Source of the DNA: Planococcus wigleyi
Lineage (GTDB): Bacteria; Bacillota; Bacilli; Bacillales_A; Planococcaceae
Assembly: GCF_014836985.1 (NCBI RefSeq)
Contig: NZ_JACSPU010000002.1
Coordinates: 124,001-188,000, forward strand
Direction of reading: 5' to 3'
Length of the DNA stretch: 64,000 bases
The notes beneath the pieces were generated by a model. The model did not search any database and had not been told where the DNA came from. It worked only from the letters and a program-made list of their open reading frames with translations. Position numbers and translations under genes: made by a program. Below, in pieces: positions 16,473 to 25,311 of the stretch. How positions within the stretch are numbered: the first letter of the stretch is position 1; the number at the start of each line of letters is the position of its first letter.

Positions 16473-17357
16473 ATGGAAATTGGAATTATTGGGTTAGGCA
16501 AAATGGGATTGAACTTGGCACTGAATTTAACGGATCATGGCCACAAAGTTATCGGTTACGACAGCTACGCAGCAATTGAAGAAAGCGGTTTCACGCAAGC
16601 TTCTTCTATTGAAAAAATGGTGAAAGAGCTGAAAGCTCCCCGTACGCTTTGGCTGATGGTGCCGGCTGGCGAAATCACCGAATCAGTTATCGGACAATTA
16701 ATGCCTTTGCTTGAAGAAGGAGATACCATCATTGATGGCGGAAATTCGAACTACAAAGACACAGTGCGACGGGCGGCGACTTTGAAAGAGCACGGCCTCT
16801 TCTTTTTTGACTGCGGAACGAGCGGAGGAACTGAAGGAGCCCGCCACGGGATTTGTGCAATGATCGGCGGCGATGCAGAAAAATTCAAAACCATCGAACC
16901 GCTATTGAAGGATATTTCTGTACCGGATGGCTATTTGTATACAGGCGAAGCGGGCAGCGGACATTTCCTGAAAATGATCCACAACGGCATTGAATACGGC
17001 ATGATGCAGTCGATTGCGGAAGGGTTTGACATCCTCAACAAAAGCCCGTTCGACTTTGATTACGAAAAAGTGGCTGACGTTTGGAACCACGGATCCATCA
17101 TCAGTTCATATTTGATGGAAATGACGAAAAACGCATTTTCAAAAGACGCCAAACTGGAAAGCATCAAAGGTGTCATGAATTCTTCAGGTGAAGGCAAATG
17201 GACTGTAGAAACGGCGCTTGACTTGAATGTTCCGGCACCGGTTATCACCTTGTCGCTCATGATGCGCTATCGCTCATTGGAAGAGGATACCTTTGCAGGA
17301 AAAGTCGTGGCAGCACAACGCAATGAATTCGGCGGCCATGCAGTAGAGAAGAAATAA
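16473..17357 (+). CDS. gnd: 6-phosphogluconate dehydrogenase, decarboxylating (short GndA/YqeC form)
   Basis: Oxidises 6-phosphogluconate to ribulose-5-phosphate with CO2 release in the pentose phosphate pathway. The N-terminal Rossmann motif is GIIGLGKMGLNLA. The substrate-binding stretch IDGGNSNYKD is near residue 89, FFDCGTSGGTEGAR near 111, and the catalytic lysine lies in GSGHFLKMIHNGIEYGMMQ near 165. The length of 294 residues matches the short bacterial form rather than the 470-residue form. A GAAGGAGG site precedes the ATG. It is the first gene of the gluconate operon, supplying the step after gluconokinase. Confidence 0.93.
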   Translation: MEIGIIGLGKMGLNLALNLTDHGHKVIGYDSYAAIEESGFTQASSIEKMVKELKAPRTLWLMVPAGEITESVIGQLMPLLEEGDTIIDGGNSNYKDTVRRAATLKEHGLFFFDCGTSGGTEGARHGICAMIGGDAEKFKTIEPLLKDISVPDGYLYTGEAGSGHFLKMIHNGIEYGMMQSIAEGFDILNKSPFDFDYEKVADVWNHGSIISSYLMEMTKNAFSKDAKLESIKGVMNSSGEGKWTVETALDLNVPAPVITLSLMMRYRSLEEDTFAGKVVAAQRNEFGGHAVEKK

Positions 17358-17513
17358 TACTTGGTTTAATCAGCAATTAGCGATTGCCCAAAGTAGTTTG
17401 TGCAGACATGCGCTGGCGCATCCGGGGGATGAACGCCAGCCAGGCTAAAAGTGAAGGAAATAATTTCTGATCCAGCTGAACAGGCTGGAGCTACATAATA
17501 AGGGGGAGAAGAT

Positions 17514-18854
17514 TTGTCAGGTTCAATGTTGATCATGGTCGCACTTGCAGGTATATTCTTATTATTATTTTTGGTCATCCGAACTAAATTGCATGCCTTT
17601 GTGGCTTTGCTGCTGGTCAGTTTGCTGGTGGGGATAGCCGCTGGCATGCCGCTTGGCGAAGTGATTAATTCCATCCAAAACGGCATGGGCGGCACACTCG
17701 GCTTTGTTGCGGTAGTGGTCGGCCTGGGTGCCATGTTCGGTAAAATGCTGGAAGTGTCGGGTGGTGCAGAACGTTTGGCCGCTACGATGATCAGCAAATT
17801 CGGTGAAGACAAAGCGCAATGGGCGCTGGGCGTCACCGGCTTTATCGTGGCGATTCCGGTATTTTTCGATGTCGGTTTCATTATTTTGGTGCCGATCGTT
17901 TACGGTTTGGCAAGAAAAACGGGCAAGTCGCTGTTGCATTACGGGATTCCGCTATTGGCAGGATTGGCCGTTACACACAGTTTTATTCCGCCGACTCCGG
18001 GACCGATTGCGGTTGCGGAACTGGTCGGGGCAGAACTTGGATGGGTCATTCTGTTTGGGGTACTTGCGGGGATTCCGGCGATGATTTTAGCCGGACCGGT
18101 ATTCGGGCGTTTCATCGGCAAAAAGATTCATATTGCCATCCCCGATTACATGGAGTTGGAAGAAAAAGAATACGATAAAGAGTTGCCGAGCTTTGGCATG
18201 ATCACATCGTTGATCCTGATTCCTCTGGTTCTCATCCTATTGAATACTTTATCCGGTGTTTTACTGAATGAAGGAAATATGGTGCGTGAAATCCTGACAT
18301 TCCTCGGGCATCCTTTCGTGGCATTGACGATTGCGACGATGTTGACGTTCTATTTGCTCGGGACAAAGCGCGGCTATTCGCGTCAGGAAGTGCAGGATAT
18401 TGCCACCAAAGCGCTTGAACCTGCCGGGATCATCATCCTCGTAACAGGCGCAGGCGGTGTTTTCAAGCAAGTGCTGATCGACTCCGGTGTCGGTGATGTG
18501 TTGGGTGAGATGATGGGGGATTCGGCTTTGCCGCCAATCGTTCTGGCATTTTTGATTGCGACTGCCGTGCGTGTAGCGCAAGGTTCCGCAACGGTTGCCA
18601 TGGTGACTGCGGCCGGTTTGATCACACCGCTTCTTGAAATGGTCGGCATGACCGGACCGGCTTTGGGCTTGATCGTTATTGCCATTGCTTCAGGCGCAAC
18701 GGTCTTGTCCCACGTCAACGACTCAGGTTTCTGGCTCGTTAACCGTTACTTCGGCATGGACGTCAAAGATACCTTGAAATCCTGGACCGTCATGGAAACC
18801 ATTATCGGTCTTACCGGGTTCGTGGTAGTGTTGATCATAAGCTTTTTTATCTAA
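17514..18854 (+). CDS. gntP: Gluconate:H+ symporter (GntP family)
   Basis: A 446-residue, roughly 12-14-helix inner-membrane permease for gluconate uptake. Family stretches include GFIVAIPVFFDVGFIILVPI near residue 110, SFIPPTPGPIAVAEL near 153 and the C-terminal SHVNDSGFWLVNRYFGMD near 405. It starts with TTG at 17514 behind AGGGGGAG. The 156 bases between gnd and gntP hold no gene, only a short inverted repeat CAGCTGAACAGGCTG near the start. It works with gntK, 65 bases downstream. Confidence 0.93.
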   Translation: MSGSMLIMVALAGIFLLLFLVIRTKLHAFVALLLVSLLVGIAAGMPLGEVINSIQNGMGGTLGFVAVVVGLGAMFGKMLEVSGGAERLAATMISKFGEDKAQWALGVTGFIVAIPVFFDVGFIILVPIVYGLARKTGKSLLHYGIPLLAGLAVTHSFIPPTPGPIAVAELVGAELGWVILFGVLAGIPAMILAGPVFGRFIGKKIHIAIPDYMELEEKEYDKELPSFGMITSLILIPLVLILLNTLSGVLLNEGNMVREILTFLGHPFVALTIATMLTFYLLGTKRGYSRQEVQDIATKALEPAGIIILVTGAGGVFKQVLIDSGVGDVLGEMMGDSALPPIVLAFLIATAVRVAQGSATVAMVTAAGLITPLLEMVGMTGPALGLIVIAIASGATVLSHVNDSGFWLVNRYFGMDVKDTLKSWTVMETIIGLTGFVVVLIISFFI

Positions 18855-18919
18855 ATTAAACCTGAAGAGAAAAAGGAGTGATTCCTTTTTCTTTTTCTGC
18901 TATATAGAGGAGGGCTCTT

Positions 18920-20464
18920 ATGCCTGAACAGTCATATTATTTGGGAGTAGACATCGGTACCACTTCCACAAAAGCCGTTTTGTTCAACAAAGCGGGCGCA
19001 GTATTAGAAGCCGATACCGTTTTTTATGCCCTGGAAACGCCAAGTCCACTGATTGCGGAACAAGATCCGGAAGAAATTTTTCGTGCAGTATTGACCGCTG
19101 TGCGCAAAACCATCCGCCAAAGCGGCATTGACGTGCAACAGCTGAAACTGGTGTCATTCAGTTCAGCGATGCACAGCCTGATTGCGGTGGATACGGCGGG
19201 AAATCTGCTGACACAAAGCATCACCTGGGCAGACACAAGAAGCTCGAAGCATGCCAAGCACATAAAAGCACAGCTGAACGGCCATGAAATCTACTTGCGT
19301 ACGGGGACACCGATCCATGCGATGTCGCCGCTCTCAAAGTTGGTCTGGCTGAAAGAGGACAAGCCGGAAGTATATGCGCAGGCAGCGAAATTCATTGGCA
19401 TCAAAGAGTTTGTGTTCCACCATTTATTCGGCGAATACGTCATCGACCATTCCATTGCTTCGGCAACCGGGCTCTTCAACCTCCAGCAGCTGAATTGGGA
19501 TGAAGAAGCGTTGGCAGTGGCTGGTGTTGCGCCTGCGCAATTGTCGCGGCCGGTTCCGACAACGCACCAATTGAGAGGACTCGCTCCGGAACATGCCTTG
19601 TTTATGGGAATTCCGGAAGAGATTCCGTTTATCATCGGCGCAAGCGATGGCGTCTTGGCGAACCTTGGCGTTGATGCCATTGAACCAGGTGTACTGGCCG
19701 TCACAATCGGCACGAGCGGCGCTATCCGCACCGTGACTTCGGAACCGAAAACGGATCCGAAAGGGCGGACTTTCTGCTATGCATTGACTGAAAACCACTG
19801 GGTGGTCGGCGGGCCTGTCAACAATGGCGGCATCGTCCTGCGCTGGCTGCGGGATGAGTTCGCTTCATCCGAAGTGGAAACGGCGAAACGCCTCGGCATC
19901 GATTCCTATGACGTGCTGACGAAAATTGCCGAGGGCGTCAATCCTGGAGCAGACGGCTTGTTGTTCCATCCGTATTTGACTGGGGAACGGGCGCCATTAT
20001 GGGACTCGAATGCCCGCGGATCGTTTTTCGGGCTCAGCATCCATCACAAAAAACAGCATATGATCCGTTCTGTGCTGGAAGGCATTGTCTTTAACTTGTA
20101 TACAGTGCTGCTGGCTGTCGAAGAACTTACCGGGGAACCGGTGCGCATCCAGGCATCAGGCGGCTTTGCCCGTTCGGAAATGTGGCGCCAATTGCTTGCC
20201 GATGTGTTCGGCAAGCCGGTAGTCATTCCGGAGAGCTTCGAGAGCTCCTGCCTTGGCGCTGTCGTTCTCGGCATGTACGCCACAGGGGAAATCGAGGATT
20301 TCAGTATCGTCTCCGAAATGATCGGCCAAACGCACACGCATGAGCCAGATGAAGCGGTGGCAGGCGTCTATCGGGAGCTATTGCCGATTTATATCCGCTT
20401 ATCACGCCTGCTGACAGAAGAATACGAAAGCATTTCAGACTTCCAGCGGAAGCATTTGGAATGA
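18920..20464 (+). CDS. gntK: Gluconokinase (FGGY family)
   Basis: Phosphorylates gluconate to 6-phosphogluconate using ATP. The 514 residues show the sugar-kinase/actin fold: N-terminal phosphate-binding LGVDIGTTSTKAVLF (about 8-22), catalytic-base region HSLIAVDTAGN...TWADTRS (about 84-110), IGASDGVLANLG (about 238), GTSGAIR (about 262) and the C-terminal signature IQASGGFARSEMWRQLLAD (about 412). The upstream genes supply uptake and the next metabolic step, forming a complete gluconate-to-pentose-phosphate route. A terminator follows within 10 bases. Confidence 0.94.
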   Translation: MPEQSYYLGVDIGTTSTKAVLFNKAGAVLEADTVFYALETPSPLIAEQDPEEIFRAVLTAVRKTIRQSGIDVQQLKLVSFSSAMHSLIAVDTAGNLLTQSITWADTRSSKHAKHIKAQLNGHEIYLRTGTPIHAMSPLSKLVWLKEDKPEVYAQAAKFIGIKEFVFHHLFGEYVIDHSIASATGLFNLQQLNWDEEALAVAGVAPAQLSRPVPTTHQLRGLAPEHALFMGIPEEIPFIIGASDGVLANLGVDAIEPGVLAVTIGTSGAIRTVTSEPKTDPKGRTFCYALTENHWVVGGPVNNGGIVLRWLRDEFASSEVETAKRLGIDSYDVLTKIAEGVNPGADGLLFHPYLTGERAPLWDSNARGSFFGLSIHHKKQHMIRSVLEGIVFNLYTVLLAVEELTGEPVRIQASGGFARSEMWRQLLADVFGKPVVIPESFESSCLGAVVLGMYATGEIEDFSIVSEMIGQTHTHEPDEAVAGVYRELLPIYIRLSRLLTEEYESISDFQRKHLE

Positions 20465-20471
20465 GACGCGG

Positions 20472-20507
20472 CATCCGGGACCAGAAAGCTGGTTTCGGGT
20501 GTTTTTT
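20472..20507 (+). terminator. Terminator of the gluconate operon
   Basis: CATCCGGGACCAG pairs with CTGGTTTCGGGTG (with G-U pairs) and is followed by TTTTTT. Confidence 0.8.
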
Positions 20508-20577
20508 AGGTTGATTGGTTGGAAATATTTTCTTTATTTATTCTAATAGAATCGGAAATTGCTTTTGCCTAATCTTA

Positions 20578-20677
20578 TGCACGCTCAGCAAATTATATGC
20601 ACGTTCAACATAAAATGCGAATGCTTGGCAATCTTTACGCACGTTTAAAATAAAATACGCACGCTCTGCAGAATATA
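20578..20677. repeat. Five-unit degenerate 20-bp tandem repeat in an intergenic region
   Basis: Units begin at 20578, 20598, 20618, 20638 and 20658, exactly 20 bp apart. Four start with (T/C)GCACG(C/T)T followed by an A/T-rich half; the middle unit is diverged. The rest of the 20465-20833 gap holds the gntK terminator and the ribosome binding site of the next gene, with no other recognisable element. There is no spacer/repeat distinction, so it is not a CRISPR. Confidence 0.75.
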
Positions 20678-20833
20678 TTCCTGTAATAAATCAAACAATC
20701 AGAAAACAACTAAAAATATCTATAATTTTCCAAACCCGCATGATACGATAAAGACAAACTTCAAACTATGGGGAGTTACTCCTCAAGATGGAACAACAGT
20801 GCTTAATCATTCAACATCAAGGGGGATGTACGG

Positions 20834-22492
20834 ATGGAATTTGATGCGATTATTGTGGGGGCAGGCCTTGCGGGGCTTGTGGCGGCAGCGGAAATCGCTG
20901 ACGCAGGCAAAACAGTATTGCTGTTGGATCAGGAGCCGGAAGCGTCTTTTGGCGGACAGGCGTGGTGGTCGTTTGGCGGCCTGTTTTTAATCGATTCGCC
21001 TGAACAGCGGCGCATGGGCATCAACGATTCAAAAGAATTGGCTTGGCAGGATTGGCTTGGGGCAGCCGGTTTCGACCGGGAGCAGGATGAAGATTACTGG
21101 GGAAAGAAATGGGCGGAGGCTTATGTGGATTTTGCAGCAAATGAAAAGCGGAGCTGGCTCGCCGGAATGGGCGTCAGATTCTTTCCAGTCGTTGGCTGGG
21201 CTGAACGCGGCGGTTATTTGGCGGAAGGGCACGGCAATTCGGTGCCGCGCTTCCATATCGTCTGGGGAACAGGACCGGGAATCGTTGAGCCGTTTGAACG
21301 GCGGGTACGCGAACATATGAAGAACGGACTGATTGATTATCGGCCGAGACATCAAGTGGATGAATTGCTCACCAAAGATGGAGTGGTGACCGGTGTAGTG
21401 GGGTCGCTGCTGGAGCTTAGCGATGCCCAGCGGGGAGAAGTCAGTTCGCGGCAAGTAGTCGCCAATTTCCGATGCGAAGCAAAGGCCGTCGTCGTTACAA
21501 GCGGCGGCATCGGAGGCAACCATGACTTGATCCGGAAAAACTGGCCGAGCCGCATGGGTAAGGCGCCGGAAGCCATGTTGTCTGGAGTACCCGAGCATGT
21601 CGATGGCAGGATGCTCGCCATTACGGAAAAAGCTGGCGGGCGCATCGTCAACCGGGACCGGATGTGGCATTATACCGAAGGCATCAAGAATTGGAATCCG
21701 GTCTGGAGCAAACACGGCATCCGGATTCTGCCGGGGCCATCTTCCATGTGGTTCGATGCCACAGGGGAACGTTTTCCCTCACCGAATTTTCCAGGGTTCG
21801 ATACGCTTGGAACACTCGAGACCATCCAGAAGACCGGCTATAGCTATTCCTGGTTCATTTTGACGCAAAAAATCATCGAAAAGGAATTTGCGCTATCAGG
21901 TTCGGAACAAAATCCGGATTTGACGGGCAAAAGCATTCCACAGGTATTATCGCGTGTCCGTGCCGGAGCGACGGCACCGGTGCAGGCCTTTATGGACAAA
22001 GGGGAAGATTTTATTGTAGCGGATACACTCGAGGAACTGGTCAAAGGAATGAACAGCCTGACTGGGGAAGAGCTATTAGATTTTGAACGAATCAAAGAAC
22101 AGATCGAAGCGCGTGACCGCCAGCTCGACAATCCCTTCTCCAAAGATTTGCAGATCACAGCGATGCGCGGCGCACGGAACTACCGGGGAGACCGGCTGAT
22201 CCGCGTAGCGGCACCTCATAAATTGCTGGACCGCAAAAAAGGGCCGCTTATTGCGGTTCGCCTGAATATTGTCAGCCGCAAAACCTTGGGCGGCCTGCAG
22301 ACGGACTTATCCGCCCGAGTGTTGAATGAAGCCGGAGAGCCGGTGCCTGGTCTGTATGCCGCTGGAGAAGTAGCGGGATTCGGCGGTGGCGGTGTCCACG
22401 GCTACCGGTCATTGGAAGGAACTTTTCTTGGCGGATGCCTGTTTTCGGGCAGAGTAGCAGGCAGAGCTGTGGCTCAAAGGGGAGGTTCTTGA
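20834..22492 (+). CDS. FAD-binding dehydrogenase (fumarate reductase/KstD-like flavoprotein)
   Basis: A 552-residue flavoprotein. The N-terminal dinucleotide-binding motif is DAIIVGAGLAGLVAAAEIA, followed by LLLDQEPEASFGGQAWWSFGGL. The C-terminal FAD motif is VPGLYAAGEVAGFGGGGVHG, ending LEGTFLGGCLFSGRVAGRA. This arrangement matches the conserved putative FAD-binding dehydrogenase family related to 3-ketosteroid dehydrogenase and flavocytochrome c. The substrate is not known. The ATG at 20834 has a GGGGGATG-type site just upstream. It is followed after one base by a small membrane-protein gene, so the two are probably cotranscribed. Confidence 0.88.
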   Translation: MEFDAIIVGAGLAGLVAAAEIADAGKTVLLLDQEPEASFGGQAWWSFGGLFLIDSPEQRRMGINDSKELAWQDWLGAAGFDREQDEDYWGKKWAEAYVDFAANEKRSWLAGMGVRFFPVVGWAERGGYLAEGHGNSVPRFHIVWGTGPGIVEPFERRVREHMKNGLIDYRPRHQVDELLTKDGVVTGVVGSLLELSDAQRGEVSSRQVVANFRCEAKAVVVTSGGIGGNHDLIRKNWPSRMGKAPEAMLSGVPEHVDGRMLAITEKAGGRIVNRDRMWHYTEGIKNWNPVWSKHGIRILPGPSSMWFDATGERFPSPNFPGFDTLGTLETIQKTGYSYSWFILTQKIIEKEFALSGSEQNPDLTGKSIPQVLSRVRAGATAPVQAFMDKGEDFIVADTLEELVKGMNSLTGEELLDFERIKEQIEARDRQLDNPFSKDLQITAMRGARNYRGDRLIRVAAPHKLLDRKKGPLIAVRLNIVSRKTLGGLQTDLSARVLNEAGEPVPGLYAAGEVAGFGGGGVHGYRSLEGTFLGGCLFSGRVAGRAVAQRGGS

Positions 22493-22493
22493 A

Positions 22494-22922
22494 GTGTTGT
22501 TTGAAGGCATAGGATGGCGCGTGATTCTTTTTATAATGGGAGTCGGAGCCAGTACTTTCTTAGTGAATTCAGTCTTGCGAAGAATTTTCGGGGTGGAGAG
22601 AAAACCGTTCTTTTCCAAAGATGAAGAGTATGAGGGCCAGAAAAAGTGGGACAGGATATTTAACGGGCTATCCGCGGTTGCGGCGTTTTCCGTGCCGTTG
22701 CTGGTCTACGAATACGGCGCTGCCAGCCTTTATGTTTTGTCGATTTCGATTGTCATCGGCGCAGTCCAGCTGATAATCCGCGCAGCATTTCAGAAAAAGC
22801 ATGCAGAAAACCCGCATGAGTATATGTACACCTTATTGGAATCGCTTACGGGTGCCGTTATTTTCGTTACTTTTGGGTTAAGTTTATTCCCTGAGTTTTT
22901 GGAATACGTCTACAATATCTAA
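22494..22922 (+). CDS. DUF4181-like membrane protein
   Basis: A 142-residue protein with four predicted hydrophobic segments (about 8-28, 55-72, 76-95, 117-135). The region RKPFFSKDEEYEGQKKWDRIF resembles the cytoplasmic signature of DUF4181 proteins, and the protein shares its overall plan with the gene at 24831. GTG start at 22494 with GGGGAGG upstream. It sits one base after the FAD-dehydrogenase stop. Function unknown. Confidence 0.7.
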   Translation: MLFEGIGWRVILFIMGVGASTFLVNSVLRRIFGVERKPFFSKDEEYEGQKKWDRIFNGLSAVAAFSVPLLVYEYGAASLYVLSISIVIGAVQLIIRAAFQKKHAENPHEYMYTLLESLTGAVIFVTFGLSLFPEFLEYVYNI

Positions 22923-22942
22923 ACGGATTGGAGGAGAGAAGA

Positions 22943-23107
22943 ATGGGAGATATAATCGCCGCAATCTTTATTTTAGTACCCGCTTTTATTGCTGCATTCG
23001 CATTGAGATGGATCAGAATCATGCGCATCAATTCAGAAAAACAGGTGGAGCAGAATGAAGAAATCATTAGCTTGCTGAAAGCGGGCGCACGGGAAGGCAA
23101 CCGTTAA
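22943..23107 (+). CDS. Small single-pass membrane protein (54 residues)
   Basis: A short gene with a clear GGAGGAGAGAAG site before ATG. The protein has one N-terminal hydrophobic helix (about residues 4-22, IIAAIFILVPAFIAAFALRW) and a charged helix with QVEQNEEIISLLKAG, a common layout of small Bacillus membrane proteins. It lies between a DUF4181-like gene and the parS site. No known function. Confidence 0.7.
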   Translation: MGDIIAAIFILVPAFIAAFALRWIRIMRINSEKQVEQNEEIISLLKAGAREGNR

Positions 23108-23118
23108 AGCCGCAAACT

Positions 23119-23134
23119 TGTTTCACGTGGAACT
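23119..23134. promoter_or_regulatory. parS site (ParB/Spo0J binding, chromosome partitioning)
   Basis: TGTTTCACGTGGAACT matches the consensus parS 16-mer (TGTTTCACGTGGAACA, the complement of TGTTCCACGTGAAACA) at 15 of 16 positions, with the central 14 bases intact. It is intergenic. ParB spreads from such sites and recruits SMC. Bacillales carry most parS sites near the replication origin, which places this window in the origin-proximal region. Confidence 0.9.
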
Positions 23135-23157
23135 TTGTCACGCAAAGGAGTGATCCA

Positions 23158-23697
23158 GTGAAAGGCGAAAAGGTGTACGTCAGGTTTTTGCGTTCCTCCG
23201 ATGCAGCGGAAAAGCTAAAACTTGAGATAGAAAACAGGGGGTTTTTCGAGGCGTACGCGATGACCCGTTACCCTGACTTTTATACGCTTCCGCTTCAGCG
23301 GGAATTGATTGAAATTTATGCGGAGCAGAAAGAAGATGACCAGGCTTACAGCTTTGGAATCTTCGAAAATGAAACAGATCGATTGGTTGGAACCATCAGT
23401 CTCGTGCAGGTGATGCGGGGGCCGCTTCAAAGTGCAGTTCTCGGATATGCCCTCGATCAGAAACATAATAATAAAGGCTATACCACGGAAGCGGTAGAGC
23501 TGGTTGTAGGCTATGCTTTTCGGAAGCTGGCGCTGCACCGCATTGAAGCGGGTGTCATGCCGGGAAATGATGCATCTATTCGGGTTCTGGAAAAAGCTGG
23601 TTTCCACAAGGAAGGAATTGCGTTGCAGAACGTCCAGATAAACGGTGAATGGCAGGATCATCAAGTGCTGGCCATCATCAATCCGCGGGATCTCTGA
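23158..23697 (+). CDS. GNAT N-acetyltransferase (RimJ/RimL type)
   Basis: A 179-residue acetyl-CoA-dependent transferase. The protein begins KGEKVYVRFLRSSDAAEKL, has the acetyl-CoA loop region LDQKHNNKGYTTEAVELVVGYAF (about 102-124) and the C-terminal LHRIEAGVMPGNDASIRVLEKAGF typical of ribosomal-protein-alanine acetyltransferases. GTG start at 23158 with AAAGGAG upstream. It is the first of three consecutive GNAT genes. The target may be a protein N-terminus or a small amine; not known. Confidence 0.9.
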   Translation: MKGEKVYVRFLRSSDAAEKLKLEIENRGFFEAYAMTRYPDFYTLPLQRELIEIYAEQKEDDQAYSFGIFENETDRLVGTISLVQVMRGPLQSAVLGYALDQKHNNKGYTTEAVELVVGYAFRKLALHRIEAGVMPGNDASIRVLEKAGFHKEGIALQNVQINGEWQDHQVLAIINPRDL

Positions 23698-23725
23698 AAG
23701 ACAGAAGTGAGAGAAGGGTGGTTCT

Positions 23726-24289
23726 ATGCACATTCAATCAGATAGGCTCCAGTTCCGAAATTATACAGATGAAGATTTCCAGTTTTTATGGTCGCTGTTA
23801 GCCGATCCGGAAATGATCCGCTATATCGGCAAAGGGCAGACGCGAAATAAAAGCGAAGCTCTCGAATTCCTCTACTGGATTTATCGTTACTATAAAGAAA
23901 ATCCGAAGAGTGGCTTAATGCTGCTGGTACGGAAAGAAGACGGCAAGCGAATCGGCCATGCCGGACTGGTGGCTCAGACCATCGAAGGAATTGATGAATT
24001 GGAGGTTGGCTATTGGGTAGCTAAGGAATTTTGGGGCCAGGGTTACGCCAAAGAAGCGGCAGAGGCTTTGCGCGACTATGGGCTGCATCAGTTAGGAGAA
24101 AAACGCCTCATTTCTTTGATTCAGCCAAGGAACACCGCTTCACACAAAGTGGCACAGCATATCGGCATGACAATAGAGAAAGAAGTTATCCTGTCCGGAC
24201 AAAACGTCTGTGTCTACGCAATTGAAAAGGAGGGACAAAATGGACTTCCCGCAATTGGAAACGGAAAGGCTGTTGTTAAACAGGATTGA
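23726..24289 (+). CDS. GNAT N-acetyltransferase (RimJ/RimL type), second of three
   Basis: A 187-residue acetyltransferase: N-terminal IQSDRLQFRNYTDEDFQFLW, acetyl-CoA loop YWVAKEFWGQGYAKEAAEAL and C-terminal LISLIQPRNTASHKVAQHIGM. Its last 50 bases overlap the start of the next GNAT gene; residues after VYAIEK are extra to the domain and may be a recent extension caused by loss of a nearer stop. An AGAAGGGTGG site precedes the ATG. Confidence 0.9.
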   Translation: MHIQSDRLQFRNYTDEDFQFLWSLLADPEMIRYIGKGQTRNKSEALEFLYWIYRYYKENPKSGLMLLVRKEDGKRIGHAGLVAQTIEGIDELEVGYWVAKEFWGQGYAKEAAEALRDYGLHQLGEKRLISLIQPRNTASHKVAQHIGMTIEKEVILSGQNVCVYAIEKEGQNGLPAIGNGKAVVKQD

Positions 24290-24797
24290 GGAACGTGACG
24301 CTGAAAGGTTCTTTGATATCATGTCGCGCGATGAAGTAACAATTTATTGCGGCATGGATAGTCTGGTCCACTCCGAAGAGGCTGTTGAAATGATCCGTTC
24401 CTTCCAAACCAGTTTCAATTTAAAAAGAGGAATGCGTTGGGCAATTCGTCTGAAGGAGACTGGCGATTTTATCGGAACTATCGGTTTGAACAATTTGTAT
24501 CTGGGCTCCAAAAAAGCGGAAATCGGCTATGAACTGCATCCGGATTATTGGCGCCAGGGGTTCACGCAAGAAGCGATTCGCGGCGTATTAAGCTACGCTT
24601 TTGCAGAACTTGGCCTGTACCGGATCGGAGCTGTGACCTTTCCGGAAAACAAGTCATCAAACCGGCTGTTGGAAAAGCTAGGCTTTACGTGGGAAGGGCG
24701 ATTGCGTGGCTATCTGCATCAGCGCAAGCAATCCCATGACGCTTTTATTTTCTCCATTCTCAGCAGGGAATGGATAGGGGAAGAAAAAGTTGAATGA
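24240..24797 (+). CDS. GNAT N-acetyltransferase (RimJ/RimL type), third of three
   Basis: A 185-residue acetyltransferase with N-terminal QLETERLLLNRIEERDAERF, acetyl-CoA loop HPDYWRQGFTQEAIRGVL and C-terminal FPENKSSNRLLEKLGFTWEG. ATG at 24240 is chosen because AAAGGAGGG lies 6 bases upstream. The gene begins inside the last 50 bases of the preceding GNAT gene. Substrate unknown. It probably arose by tandem duplication with its neighbours, although the three have diverged considerably. Confidence 0.9.
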   Translation: MDFPQLETERLLLNRIEERDAERFFDIMSRDEVTIYCGMDSLVHSEEAVEMIRSFQTSFNLKRGMRWAIRLKETGDFIGTIGLNNLYLGSKKAEIGYELHPDYWRQGFTQEAIRGVLSYAFAELGLYRIGAVTFPENKSSNRLLEKLGFTWEGRLRGYLHQRKQSHDAFIFSILSREWIGEEKVE

Positions 24798-24830
24798 TGA
24801 ACAGGGAATTTTAAGGAAGGAGGAAAGAGC

Positions 24831-25199
24831 TTGATCGTTGAAGCGCTCCTATTATGTTTGGGTTATATTGTCGTCAACTTTTTTATAAGGCGTTATGTAA
24901 GAAAACACTGGGACATTACAGAGCGCAAAGAATGGTTGTATTGGCCCTTGAACCGGATTCATGCATTGGTTGAAGCATTCTTGATGATTGCTTTCCTGGT
25001 CGGGGCATTCACGTTGGGGAATCAATTAATGGGGACCATCAATTGGGTGTATTACCTTTTTCTCTTTTTCTTCATCAGTCTGGTCAGTCGCGCTTTTATG
25101 GAATGGAAATACGCTAAAAGCGATAATATGTGGATCAGCCAATTATCGGAAGCAGGTATTGTGGCAATCCTGTTGCTCAGTTTCTTTGTACTCCCCTAA
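24831..25199 (+). CDS. DUF4181-like membrane protein
   Basis: A 122-residue membrane protein with hydrophobic segments at about 3-18, 45-65, 70-90 and 105-121. The central NRIHALVEAFLM and RAFMEWKYAKSDNMWI stretches resemble DUF4181, as does the 22494 gene. TTG start at 24831 with GGAAGGAGG upstream. It may form the tail of the GNAT transcript. Function unknown. Confidence 0.65.
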   Translation: MIVEALLLCLGYIVVNFFIRRYVRKHWDITERKEWLYWPLNRIHALVEAFLMIAFLVGAFTLGNQLMGTINWVYYLFLFFFISLVSRAFMEWKYAKSDNMWISQLSEAGIVAILLLSFFVLP

Positions 25200-25311
25200 A
25201 GGGGAATCAATTTCGGCCTCTTTTTTGAACGGCTGTAGAGGGTTTAATGCCCGAGGATAGGGGAATAGCAACTTCAATATGCTCCATCCCACCGAAAGGA
25301 GAGAGGCCATT

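Noticed and set aside
20578..20677. CRISPR-like array
   Set aside because: Repeats are contiguous 20-mers without unique spacers and no cas genes are nearby.
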